Under the pieces are notes generated by a model. It ran no database searches. It was not told the DNA's origin and saw only the letters and a program-made list of their open reading frames with translations. A stretch of DNA of 64,000 nucleotides, from contig CM056742.1 of the NCBI GenBank assembly GCA_029851415.1, forward strand, positions 192,406,814 through 192,470,813, in the 5' to 3' direction. This DNA comes from Eretmocerus hayati (Eukaryota; Arthropoda; Insecta; Hymenoptera; Aphelinidae). Each line of letters opens with the position of its first letter. Position 1 is the first letter of the stretch. The position numbers were made by a program, and so were the translations under genes. This document shows positions 1-9,780 of this stretch, in pieces.

Positions 1-1690
1 AATCAGCTCTGGGTTGAGTTTGAGCAACGAAAAAGCAATGAAAAGCGCGTATCAGTCGCGAATAGTGTTTCATAAGTCAAAGACAGTCCTGCTGCCACCC
101 CAAGAACCTGTTTCATTCATTATACTTCAAATCCTCCGGATTCTGAGCCCAAACACGACTCTGAGAACAGCCGTGGTTGAGTTTGACATCAATTCTGATC
201 CGGTTTCCCTGTCAGGAGCGTATCTCAAACACTGGCATAAATCAGAGATAACCGATTCTAGCTCGGGAATCGATATGCTGCCGCTTCGAAAACACTTGGA
301 GTGAATCTGTCCAGTATTCAGCTAAAATTTGACCTTAATCCGTAGGCCAGGAATTGCCTCAAAAAAATTTGGGAACAACATTCGTCCAGGAATAGCTGTC
401 GGGAATGCAGATTATTCAAGGAATGGTGCTTTCTAGGTGGAGAAAAAATATAATGCCGATCTACAAATACTTGCACTACATGCGGAAGATGTTAGGCAAT
501 ATTTCAAGCCCAACCCCGTGTCTGAGAATCAGTGCAATCAGCTCTGGGTTGAGTCTGAGCAACGGAAAAGCAATGAAAGGCACGTATCAGTCGCGAATAG
601 TGTTTCATAAGTCGGAGACAGTCCTGCTGCCACCCCAAGAACCTGTTTCATGCATTATACTTCAAATCCTCCGGATTCTGAGCCCAAACACGACTCTGAG
701 AACAGCCGTGGTTGAGTTTGACATCAATTCTGATCCGGTTTCCCTGTCAGGAGCGTATCTCAAACACTGGCATAAATCAGAGATAACCGATTCTAGCTCG
801 GAAATCGATATGCTGCCGCTTCGAAAACACTTGGAGTGAATCTGTCCAGTATTTAGCTAAAATTTGACCTTAATCCGTAGGCCAGGAATTGCCATAAAAA
901 ATTTGGGAACAACATTCATCCAGGAAAAGCTGTCGAGTAATGCAGATGATTCAAGGAATGGTGACTTCTAGGTGGAGAAAAAATGTACTGCCGATCTACA
1001 AATACTTGCACTACATGCGGAAGATGTTAGGCAATATTTCAAGCCCAACCCCGTGTCTGAGAATCACTGCAATCAGCTCTGGGTTGAGTCTGAGCAACGG
1101 AAAAGCAATGAAAGGCGCGTATCAGTCGCGAATAATGTTTCATAAGTCGGAGACAGTCCTGCTGCCACCCCAAGAAGCTGTTTCATGCATTATACTTCAA
1201 ATCCTCCGAATTTTGAGCACAAACACGACTCTGAGAACAGCCGTGGTTGAGTTTGACATCGATTTTGATCCGATTTCTCTGTCAGAAGCGTATCTCCAGT
1301 ACCAACATGAATCAAATATAACCGATTTTAGCTCGGGAATCGATATGCTGCCGCTTCGAAAACACTTGGAGTGAATCTGTCCAGTATCTAGCTAAAATTT
1401 GACCTCAATCTGTAGGCCAGGAATTGCCGCAAAAAAATTTGGGAACAACATTCGTCCAGGAAAAGCTGTCGAGTAATGCAGATTATTCAAGTAATGGTGA
1501 TTTCTAGGTGGAGAAAAAATGTACTGCCGATCTACAAATACTTGCACTACATGCGGAAAAAGTTAGGCAATATTTCAAGCCTAACCACGTGTCTGAGAAT
1601 CACTGCAATCAGCTCTGGATTGAGTCTTAGCAAAGGAAAAACGGTGGATGGTGCGTATCAATCTCGAATAATTATGACATCAGTGATCTG
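1..1690. repeat. Tandem satellite, period about 535 bp, about 3.2 copies
   Basis: The same unit recurs with the phrase atgcagattattcaagg or a close variant at about 405, 940 and 1476. The first copy is cut by the window edge and the last stops near 1690. Each unit carries an open frame of up to 144 codons. The period is 535-536 bp, not a multiple of three, so the frames cannot join, and differences between units change amino acids as freely as silent sites. I read it as satellite DNA, not a gene. Confidence 0.85.
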
Positions 1691-1735
1691 ACTCTTTTAT
1701 GACTCTATTATGACTCTTTTATGACATCAGTGATC
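1674..1735. repeat. 15-bp direct repeat at the end of the satellite
   Basis: The 15-mer atgacatcagtgatc occurs at 1674-1688 and again at 1721-1735, separated by three copies of a short tatgactct-like word. The first copy is where the 535-bp satellite loses homology, so this may be the scar of a rearrangement or insertion. Confidence 0.6.
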
Positions 1736-1754
1736 GATAATATTGTTTCTTGGG

Positions 1755-1943
1755 TCAACGGTCATGTTGAAAAAAATGTCTCATTTTTAAATAGTGGTGA
1801 AAAAACTCACCATCAATATCTTTATCAGGAAGATGAAAGTCTATCAAACATTCGAGATTGTTGATAAACGTTGAACAGCGCACACCGTAGATCTTACTAA
1901 TCGTAAGTTCAGCACACTTCTGTATTGGCTCCAATACTCTCAT
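1755..1943 (-). pseudogene. Unrecognised 62-codon ORF, possibly a decayed transposase piece
   Basis: A minus-strand frame runs 62 codons from a methionine at 1943 and is open a little further upstream. Its composition looks protein-like (mixed hydrophobic and charged residues, no low complexity), but I recognise no domain. It lies just inside the pogo/Tigger-like terminus that ends at 2271, so it could be a remnant of that element's transposase. That link is positional only. Confidence 0.15.
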
Positions 1944-2045
1944 TATTTCAACTGTTCCTATCAGCGTAAAAGCTTTTTTTCAGTGTTCATGATGCTTGTA
2001 TCGAAAGTACTAGTTCCAATATAATGCTACATCTTCACAGTTAGT

Positions 2046-2273
2046 GCCAAGCTCTCAAATTCACCATCGCGTAGTGTTGGAATCGTATCTGCTCGCTATA
2101 GCAGATGTGCAAATCCGATTTTTGGCAGATTTTTGATCGTTATAATCGATGTCTCGCTATGACCGAGCTCGTTATAACCGAGGGTGATTCCATTTACTTA
2201 ATATCGAAACCGAACAAATCTTGAAAATTTGCTCGTTATAGCCGAGTTCTCGTTATAACCAAGTTCTATTGTA
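2046..2273. mobile_element. pogo/Tigger-like transposon terminus (right end)
   Basis: Repeated cgttataaccgag, cgttatagccgag and cgctatgaccgag words lead to the edge ...ttctattg followed by TA (2272-2273). Read inward from the edge this is CAATAGAAC followed by several TTATAACGAG motifs. That arrangement is typical of pogo/Tigger (Tc1-mariner superfamily) terminal and subterminal repeats with a TA target duplication. The element body lies to the left. I do not see its other end, so it is truncated or its far terminus has been lost near the satellite. Confidence 0.65.
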
Positions 2274-2346
2274 TTTTTGAATCATCCTTAGGGTCTCAAC
2301 TAATGCGGATGTATTTCATCGCTTACTCTTGAATTCGGATCCTAGT

Positions 2347-2646
2347 ATGAGCCTGAAGAGAAATGTCAAGGAACACAAAAAGTGTCCTCTAACCGACGAA
2401 ATGAAGTCACTCATCCAATCACGATCAGACGTAGATATAGATGACATCGAATATGCTGACGAGAATCCAACTCATGAATTTCCATTTGTTGGTGAAGGCT
2501 CTTGCAAAGAAACTCAAAACGATGATGACACTGACTCCAACTCGGACGAAGATGTGGACAACTGGGAAGAGAACTTAGATAGCGATGATACTAGTGAAGA
2601 AGAGTTTGATGAAGAAAGTGATGAAGAATACATAGATTATGATTGA
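2347..2646 (+). CDS. Short hypothetical protein with a strongly acidic C-terminus
   Basis: From ATG 2347 the frame encodes about 99 residues (open a few codons upstream from 2329). The N-terminal third is basic (SLKRNVKEHKKCPLTDEMK). The C-terminal half is almost entirely D, E, S and N, ending in DEEYIDYD. The acidic tail is unlikely to be random in AT-rich DNA and suggests a real coding remnant. Acidic tails occur in many nuclear proteins and in some transposon proteins, so function cannot be assigned. It lies outside the adjacent pogo-like end. No splice partners or conserved domain are visible. Confidence 0.35.
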   Translation: MSLKRNVKEHKKCPLTDEMKSLIQSRSDVDIDDIEYADENPTHEFPFVGEGSCKETQNDDDTDSNSDEDVDNWEENLDSDDTSEEEFDEESDEEYIDYD

Positions 2647-3486
2647 TGACGAAAAATGCATTCTTCTACTGTACGTCTAGACTCATTTCGTCATCAAGGC
2701 TGTGAGTTCCGAGACAGGGACTTCTGGATTCCATTATTCCATTCATGCATATGACTCTGAATCTCAATTACTCCTAGTTCCTAATGGAAACAAGCGCGCG
2801 TGCGCGTGCGGCTCGCTTGTAACTTGGCCTGTGCAGCCTACGCTCGTATGGGATCCCTCAGGGTCGAAGGGTGTAGTTCTCACACGATTCCATGGGCATT
2901 CGCACATACCACTATATGAGCATGAGGATATTCCTTGGGCTGTTTAATTTTTCATGTCAAAATCGATGAAATGGGGAATTACCTCTTGTGAATCGCCTTG
3001 TAGAGCATGTGAATTTATATACATTTCTTATCAAGTAAGATGACTATCAAGTACTACGCTGAGTGAAAAATTTTGGTCATATGGATAACCCAGCCTGGCG
3101 ACCTCGCAAAGCTACAATACCCCGCAAAAATGCAGCATAGAAACCCACTCTCGAACAGCGATCTGTTTGAACGAAAATCTGTTTATTGGTGTTCTTTGAA
3201 CATTTTTTCTGATCGGAATTCCATGCCTGTAATGGTCTTCAATATTAGAAATTTTCCCATCTCAGGCAATCACCCTCAACTACTAAGGAAATCATGATGA
3301 TTCAAAAATTCCTACCGGGATCTTGTAGTTCTTTCCAAGAAAAGCCTTACAATTTAACCACTGGTAAAAGTTGTTCATTGTCTTTTTTTTGGTATCCACA
3401 CTCGATCAAAGTTGGGCAATTTTCAAAAAGGATCGAGAATTCAGGACTCCGTTTCTAACAAGGTACATAATTAATTTTTCGCAATT
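2647..3486. other. Stretch without supported features
   Basis: It contains an 81-codon open frame at 2702-2947 and a 74-codon one at 3073-3297, neither with a recognisable domain. There is a short alternating gcgcgcgtgcgcgtgcg tract near 2795. I see no convincing gene, RNA or repeat. Confidence 0.5.
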
Positions 3487-4020
3487 TTCCGATGTTTGAG
3501 TGCCTACAAAATTGCGAAAAATAACTTTCGCGCCTCGCACACGAGGTTCCCCGCTTCCAAGCGATCATTTCAACCCTCGCCTGCGGCTCGGGTCGAAAAC
3601 CGATCGCTCAAAAGCGAGCTACAACCTCATGAACTCGGTGCGAAATATACTATTTTGCAACTGTGTGCGCGAAGTTGTAAAAAAATGAGACTTCTCTTCA
3701 TTATTTACAGTGCGAGAAGTAATGCGTGAATGACTTCTCGCACAGTTTTACATTTACGCACTGGTGAAGTGTGCGTAAATGTTACTTCTCGCTATAATGC
3801 ATTTTCATTCACGCACAGTTCCAAAATATGATGTCACGTCATCCCTCTGAATTTGGCCTTTCTTGAAAACTTCGTTCTCAAGATGATTTTGCTCGGACAG
3901 TGGTGCATTTAATTACAACTTCGCGCACAGTTGCAAAAAATAGTATACGCAACACGTGCGAGAAGTTTCCGCACTCGTTTGGCAACTTGTGCGGAAATTG
4001 ACCTTCTCGCACTTGTTGCG
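3487..4020. mobile_element. Hairpin-rich foldback element
   Basis: Nested inverted repeats dominate. Arms of about 40 bp at 3640-3680 and 3913-3950 pair (core gcaactgtgtgcgcgaagtt). Inside them are perfect short hairpins gtgcgagaagt (3710-3720 with 3733-3743) and acatttacgcac (3750-3761 with 3771-3782). The left part (about 3560-3630) shares the ccctcgcc...gctcggg...gaaaac pattern with 19320-19390, so at least two copies of this family exist in the window. No open frame of note; it is probably a non-autonomous element. Confidence 0.6.
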
Positions 4021-4030
4021 TAATATACTA

Positions 4031-4414
4031 CTAGCGTAATGCCTCGCGTTGCTCGGCTTGTAAATGTTTCCGATAGGCGTATTAGTTTTCGAAAATGCTC
4101 TTACAAATCAAATGAGAGTACGTTTTTCAAAAATTTTATATATTTAGTTAAGCGGCGGTTTCTCACATGGGTCTGAACTCATAAAGACCATGAAAGTTAT
4201 CATTATATAACTCGATATGTGAGAATGGGACAGAACATATTTTCATTTGATTTAACCCTTAGTTACCCTGGTGGGAGTATTTTGACACAACTTCCTTTTG
4301 ATTAGCATGGCGTTACGTAATACCAGGGTAATTAAGGGTTAAAAGAGCATTTTGGTGAACTGATACGCTTCTCGGGGACTTTTACAGGCCGAGCAACGCG
4401 AAACATAACGCTAG
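4031..4414. repeat. Foldback at the left edge of block A
   Basis: Outer arms are CTAGCGTAATGCCTCGCG at 4031 and its inverted, diverged counterpart ending CGCTAG at 4414. Similarity continues for about 100 bp inward, roughly 78% over the outer 58 bp. Both tips look like Helitron 3' ends pointing outward, or like the terminal inverted repeats of a 297-bp MITE. This copy is 384 bp long because of the nested insertion at 4256-4338. Confidence 0.7.
4256..4338. mobile_element. 83-bp nested MITE with TTAA target duplication
   Basis: Terminal inverted repeats CCCTTAGTTACCCTGGT (4256-4272) and its complement at 4322-4338 differ by one base. TTAA flanks both sides (4252-4255 and 4339-4342). Blocks B and C hold the empty site with a single TTAA (tttgatttaaaagagc), which proves the insertion. 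TTAA duplication and a CCCT start point to the piggyBac superfamily, as a non-autonomous derivative. Confidence 0.85.
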
Positions 4415-4642
4415 TGCTTAATTATAAAAATACGGAAGTTTTCTATCGGAAATTCAGAAATATGATGTTGTAAAATATCGTTATGCTCAAATAAAGTGAT
4501 TTCTAGTAGGCCAAATAGATGTACATCGATTTGACGTGAATTAATTACTCAGTTGGTTACAGGGATAAATATACAAAAAACACTCAAAATTTTCATTCTG
4601 GGCCTTACTTCGTACTAAGATCAATATCACCAATGTCACCTG

Positions 4643-4760
4643 CTTGAGCCCATCGCGGATACACGTACTCTTTGAAGTTTAGCGAGTGTAAGAACAGTCG
4701 ACGCAGAAAGAGGTGAGCTGCACAATATCATCGTGGACATTCACATCTGAAGAAAACATC
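4643..4760 (+). other. Block A module m0, 5'-truncated exon-like segment
   Basis: Matches the 3' part of the full modules from the ...gcccatcgcgg...acacgtactc region to a donor GTAAGC at 4761. An internal second donor-like GTGAGC follows AAAGAG. The upstream half and its acceptor are missing in all three blocks, so the truncation predates block duplication. Confidence 0.5.
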
Positions 4761-5114
4761 GTAAGCGCAAATAATTCCATCAATAATTTGATTACTCGTT
4801 TTTCTGAAATCGATAGAATTGTGGAAACAGGAAAGTCGAAGGTGTTCGAGTGATTCGAATAGAATAGGAACATAATGAATAGAAAAACAGAATTTTCTCC
4901 GAGCCTTCAGAAGAAAAGAGAATGTAAGAGATGAAATCTTTCCGGGCTTCGACAAAACAAATATATAAAAATGAAAATTGAAAAATTTCTCGGGATTTTG
5001 AAAAAACAAAAATATAAAAAATTATTTTATTTTTCAAAATATTTTTCCGGAAATTATCGAAATTTCCCACCGTGAAACACATCCTGAACTTGCCTTCATT
5101 CTTCTTAGTCTCAC

Positions 5115-5403
5115 TTAGAGGAACGCTCAAACATACGCGCTCTCTACCAGAGCCACAGTCGTCTCCTCGCTGCCTTCAAAAACACATACGCGCGCGAGAA
5201 GCATCAAACAACGTGACACCAGAAAAGGAAAGGGGATTCTTAGTGATGCGCGCTCTCTCAACAGCCCGCAGTCATCTTCTCTAGCCCGTCGCGAACACAC
5301 GTGCTCATAGAAGTTGAGCGAGTATAAAAACAGTTGACACATAATGAGGTGAGCTTGCAGAATATTATCGTTGACATCGACATCTAGGAAAAACATCGTA
5401 CGG
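5115..5403 (+). other. Block A exon-like module m1 (289 bp)
   Basis: Preceded by ctgaacttgcc (branch-point-like) and a pyrimidine-rich run. The usual CAG acceptor reads CAC here, leaving TTAG (5115-5118) as the acceptor. Donor GTAAGT at 5404. In the frame homologous to m2 (phase 0 after TTAG) it reads RNAQTYALSTRATVV and stays open about 65 codons until TAG, short of the donor. Confidence 0.5.
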
Positions 5404-5745
5404 GTAAGTAATTCCATGAATAATTTGATTAATCGTTATTTTTGAAATCAATATAGAACGAAAATATATTGGATAGAAATTCGGAATTTTTTCCGGACCC
5501 TCAATAAAAAGAAATTGTGGAGAATGAAAATTCAAAAATTTTTTGGAAATTGAATGAAAATTTTTTCCGGGGCTTCGACAAAACAGATATATGAAAAATG
5601 AAAATTCGAAAATTCTTCGGGACTTTGAAAAAACGAAAATATGAAAAATTGTTTTTTTTTTCAAAAAACATTTCCAAAAATTCTCGAAATTTCTCACTCT
5701 GAGGCACATGCTGAACTTGCTTTCATTCTTATCAGTTTCAGTTAG

Positions 5746-6024
5746 AGAAACGCTCAGGCGTTGGCGCTCTCTACTGAAGCCGCATTCTCCCCCTCCCCGC
5801 CTTCACAGACACAGACACGCGTCGAGAAGCATCACGACACCAGAAGAGGAGAGGGGATACTTAGTATCGCGCGCTCTCTCAACAGTTTGCAGTCTTCTTC
5901 TTGTGCCCAGCGCAAACACGCGTATTCTATGGGGTCGAGCAGGTATGGCAAAAGTCGACGCGAAACAGAGTCAGCTTACAAGATGACATCGAAGAGATCA
6001 ACATACATAGAGGACATCATGAAG
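5746..6024 (+). CDS. Block A module m2, candidate coding exon (93 codons, phase 0)
   Basis: The repeat unit begins after CAG at 5741; a second AG (ttag) ends at 5745. From there 279 nt stay open to the donor GTAAGT at 6025. The product is Ser/Thr/Arg-rich: it begins RNAQALALSTEAAFSPSPPS, continues QTQTRVEKHHDTRRGEGILS and ends STYIEDIMK. No known domain is recognised, and there is no signal peptide or membrane segment. A neighbouring module encodes an almost identical peptide in the same phase, so the two could be spliced in frame. I see no start-codon exon upstream, since m1 has a stop in this frame. If the CAG acceptor is used instead, a TAG follows at once. It may be a relic exon or part of an uncharacterised protein. 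Confidence 0.35.
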
Positions 6025-6334
6025 GTAAGTGATTTCAACCTAAATCTCGAAATTCATTCTTTCCGAACTCATTAAAACTGAGAAAACGATAACGTCGCGA
6101 ATTCCAATAGTTCAAATTATCTGAATGTATGTAACATGGAATTTGAAAATTTGTTCCGGAGCTTCGACAAAACAAATATATAAAAAATAAAAATTCAAAA
6201 ATTTTTTGGGACTTTGAAAAGACAAAAATAAAAAAAATTAATTTTTTTTTCAAAAAATTTTCCCAAAAATTTCCAAAATTTCCCACTCTGAGGCATATGC
6301 TGAACTTGCCTTAATTCTTTTCAGTTTCAGTTAG

Positions 6335-6613
6335 AGAAACGCTCAGGCATTCGCGCTCTCTACTGAAGCCGCATTCTCCCCCTCCCCGCCTTCACAGACA
6401 CAGACACGCGCCGAAAAGCATCACGACACCAGAAGAGGAGAGGGGATACTCAGTATCGCGCGCTCTCTCAACAGTTCGCAGTCTTCTTCTTGTGCCCAGC
6501 GCAAACACGCGTATTCTATGGGGTCGAGCAGGTATGACAAAAGTCGACGCGGAACAGAGTCAGCTTGCAAGATGACATCGAAGAGATCAACATACATAGA
6601 GGACATCATGAAG
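6335..6613 (+). CDS. Block A module m3, candidate coding exon (93 codons, phase 0)
   Basis: Near-duplicate of m2, 589 bp further on. Acceptor choices are CAG at 6330 or ttag at 6334, and the donor is GTGAGT at 6614. The frame after ttag is open throughout and encodes the m2 peptide with scattered substitutions (ALAL to AFAL, RVEK to RAEK, YGK to YDK). The next module, m4, would read 39 in-frame codons and then TGA, so an m2-m3-m4 transcript could encode a short repetitive Ser/Arg-rich C-terminus. The initiating exon is unknown, and the protein is not recognised. Confidence 0.35.
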
Positions 6614-6917
6614 GTGAGTAATTCCAACCTCAATTTTGAAATTCACTTTTTCCAAAATTGTTAAAATTCAGAAAACGTTATCATCAAAAAATTCAATGGT
6701 TCAAATTATTTGAATATATGATACATGAAATTTGAAAATTTTTTCCGAGGCTTCGACAAAACAAATATATAAAAAATGAATATTCGAAAATTTTTCGGGA
6801 CCTTGAGAAAACAAAAATATAAAAAAGTTTTTTTTTCCAATAAATTTTCCCAAAAATTCCCAAAATTTCCCACTTTGAGGCACATTCTGAACTTGCCTCG
6901 ATTCTTATCAGTTTCAC

Positions 6918-7198
6918 TTAGAGAAACGCCCAGGCATTCGCGCTCTCTACTAAAGCCGCATTCTCCCCCTCTCCGCCTTCACAGACACAGACGCGCGCCG
7001 ATCATGTCATGACACCAGAAGGGGAGAGGGGATACTGAATGATGCGCGCTCTCTCAACGGCCCGCAGTCATCCTCTGGAACCCGTCGCGAACACACGTAC
7101 TCTATGCGGTTGGGCAATCATAAGAAGAGTCAACGGAAAAAGAGGTGAACTTGCAAAATATCATCGTGGACACACAACATTTATAGAATGGCTGAAGG
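6918..7198 (+). other. Block A exon-like module m4 (281 bp)
   Basis: Acceptor CAG is mutated to CAC, only in this block; ttag (6918-6921) remains. Donor GTGAGT at 7199. In the m2-homologous frame it is open for about 39 codons and then hits TGA, because a 1-nt length change near gatcatgtcatgacac shifts the frame. Downstream the ancestral frame resumes in another phase (ARSLNGPQSSS). The same lesion is in m7, so it was inherited before the modules separated. Confidence 0.5.
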
Positions 7199-7471
7199 GT
7201 GAGTAATTCGATCATTCATTCAATTACTTGTTTTTACTTGAATCGTTAGAGTTACGAGAACATAAACGTCGAGAGTTTTGATGATCTAAATAGATGAAAG
7301 ATACAATGAATAAATTTCAAGATTTCGTCCGGGGCTTTGAACACAAGATATGAAATATAAAAATTAGAAATACAAAAAATTGATTTTTCTTCGAAAATTT
7401 TCCCCAAAAATCTCCGAAATTTTCCACCATGAGACAATTCCTGAACTTGCTTTCATTCTCATCAGTTTCAG

Positions 7472-7751
7472 TGAAAGAGACGCTCAGATATACGCGCTCC
7501 TTATCGGAGCCGCAATTTTCCCCTCGCTGCCCTCGCAGACACACACGCATCGAGAAGCGACAACGTCACACCGAACAAGAGTGGGGATACTTAATGATGC
7601 GTGCTGTCTCAACGGCCCTCAGTCATCATCTAGAGCCCGTCGCGATCACACGTACTCTATCAAGGGCGGCAATCATAAGAAGAGTCGAATAAAATGGAAT
7701 ACACTTGCAGAATTTCATCGTGGACATCAACATTCATAGAACGTCTAGAAG
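7472..7751 (+). other. Block A exon-like module m5 (280 bp)
   Basis: Acceptor tttCAG at 7469-7471, donor GTGAGT at 7752. The homologous frame (ERDAQIYALLIGAAIFPSLP then SQTHTHREATTSHRT) remains open for almost the whole module. It ends at TAG about a dozen bases before the donor. The surrounding open frame (7380-7739) is 119 codons, the longest in the array, but it starts in intron-like DNA. Confidence 0.5.
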
Positions 7752-8054
7752 GTGAGTAATTGCATCATTAATTCAATTACACGTTCTTCCTCAAATCGTT
7801 AAAGTTGTAATATCGTAAACGTCGAGAATTTTGATGATCTGAATAGATTGAAGATTTAATGGAAACATTCCAAGATTTTGTCCGGGGCTTCGAAAACAAA
7901 GAGATAAGGAATAAAAAATTGGAAATTTTTACGAGATTTTGAAAAAATAAAAATATAAAAAATCGATTTTTTTTCGAAAAATTTTCCCGAAAATTTTCGG
8001 AATTTTCCACTCTGAGACACATCATGAGCTTGAGTTCATTCTCATTAGTTTCAG

Positions 8055-8332
8055 CGGAGGAGACGCTCAAACATAGGCGCTCTCGACCGAAGCCGCAGTT
8101 TTCCCCTAAATAGCTTCACAGACACACGCATCGAGAAACGACAACGTCACACCGAAAAAGAGCGGGGATACTCAATGATGCGCACTCTCTCAACGGCCCT
8201 CAGTCATCCTCTGGAGCCCGTCGCGATCACACGTACTCTATGAAGGTGGGCAATCATAAGAAGAGACGAATAAAATGGAATGAGCTTGCAGAATATCATC
8301 GTAGACATCAACATCTATAGAACGTCTGAAGG
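8055..8332 (+). other. Block A exon-like module m6 (278 bp)
   Basis: Acceptor tttCAG at 8052-8054, donor GTGAGT at 8333. The m2-homologous frame is closed at once by TAG in caaacatagg. Another frame is open about 60 codons and then ends at ctatga. This module type is the one amplified to three copies in block B. Confidence 0.5.
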
Positions 8333-8635
8333 GTGAGTAATTCTATCATTTATTTAATTACTCGTTTTTCCTTGAATCATTAGAGTTATGAAAACATAAA
8401 CGTCAAGAATTTTTAGTGATTAAAATGATTGAAGATATACTGAAAAAATTTTAAGATTTTGTCCGAAGCTTCGAAAACAAAGATATAAAAAATAAAAATT
8501 CGAAATTTTTACGGGATTTTGAAAAAACAAAAATAAAAAAAATTATTTTTTTCTTTAAAAAACTTTCCCAAAAATTTCCAAAATTTCCCACTCTGAGGCA
8601 TATGCTGAACTTGCCTTAATTCTTATCAGTTTCAG

Positions 8636-8916
8636 TTAGAGAAACGCTCAGGCATTCGCGCTCTCTACTGAAGTCGCATTCTCCCCCTCCCCGCCTTCAC
8701 AGACACAGACGCGCGCTGATCATGTCATGACACTAGGAGAGGAGAGGGGATACTGAGTGATGCGCGCTCTCTCAACGGCCCGCAGTCATCCTCTGGAGCC
8801 CGTCGCGAACACACGTACTCTATGCGGTTGGGCAATCATAAGAAGAGTCAACGAAAAATGAGGTGAGCTTGCAGAATATCATCGTCGACACACAACATTT
8901 ATAGAATGGCTGAAGG
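8636..8916 (+). other. Block A exon-like module m7 (281 bp)
   Basis: Acceptor CAG at 8633-8635, donor GTGAGT at 8917. It is close to m4 in sequence and shares its 1-nt frameshift near gatcatgtcatgacac. A second donor-like GTGAGC lies inside (aaaatgag|gtgagc). Confidence 0.5.
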
Positions 8917-9135
8917 GTGAGTAATTTGATCATTAATTCAATTACTCGTTTTTCCTCGAATAGTTAGGGCTTCGAAAACGAAAATAAAAGAAATAGAAAT
9001 TCGAAATTTTTACGGGATTTTAAAAAAACGAAAATATAAAAAATTGTTTTTTTTTCGGAAAATGTTCACAAAAATGAGCGAAATTCTCCACTCTGAGAAA
9101 ATTCCTGAACTTGCCTTTATTCTAATCAGTTCCAG

Positions 9136-9427
9136 TGGAAAAGACGCATAAGCATACGTGCTCTCTCCCGGAGCCGCAGTTCTCCCCTCGCTGCCTGCAC
9201 AAACACACATAGGCGACGAGTAAGATCAAACAACATGTCAACAGAAAAATAGAAGACAATTGGTGATACGCGCTCTCTCAGCAGCCCACAGTATAGCCCT
9301 TTACACGGTCACGAACATTCGTACGCCAAAGAGGAAATCAAGTCCAAGAAAATCCTATGTAGATATATGAGGAGAACTTATAAAATACCATCATGAACGT
9401 TGACCTCTACTACACAATAATGGAAAG
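9136..9427 (+). other. Block A exon-like module m8 (292 bp)
   Basis: Most diverged full-length module. Acceptor ttcCAG at 9133-9135, donor GTGAGT at 9428. All three frames contain stops well before the donor. Only the splice motifs, the gcgctctctc word and the length tie it to the others. Confidence 0.45.
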
Positions 9428-9780
9428 GTGAGTAATATCTATCAAAACATCATTTCCCATGTTCTCTAAAATTGATAATAGAACCAAACATCAAAATACA
9501 AACCTTTTCCGAAATTTTATCAAATCATGTACATGATAAATAAAAATTCAATTTTTTTCCGAAATGAAATTGAGAAGTGAATTAGATTTCCATAGTCCCA
9601 ATCGAAACTGATGAGTTACCTCCAAAGATAGAATTTCCGGGCTCTACGATTCCAATTATAAAGTTTTCCCACAATAGAGATATCTTGCAATATCACAAAA
9701 TTCAGTCGAATTGACATTTCATCCATTAAATTGACCCCAATGGGGAGTTCAGTTTCATACCAAGGTCTATCATCCCACAG

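Noticed and set aside
405..1374. Two 144-codon open frames in tandem units
   Set aside because: The satellite period is not a multiple of three, changes between units are not biased to silent sites, and the frame is simply repeated with the satellite.
5072..5284. Arg/Leu-rich frame (RGTLKHTRSLPEPQSSPR type) in the plus modules
   Set aside because: It overlaps the m2-type frame in another phase, ends before the donor in every module, and is kept mainly because modules are GC-rich duplicates; the phase-0 frame is preferred.
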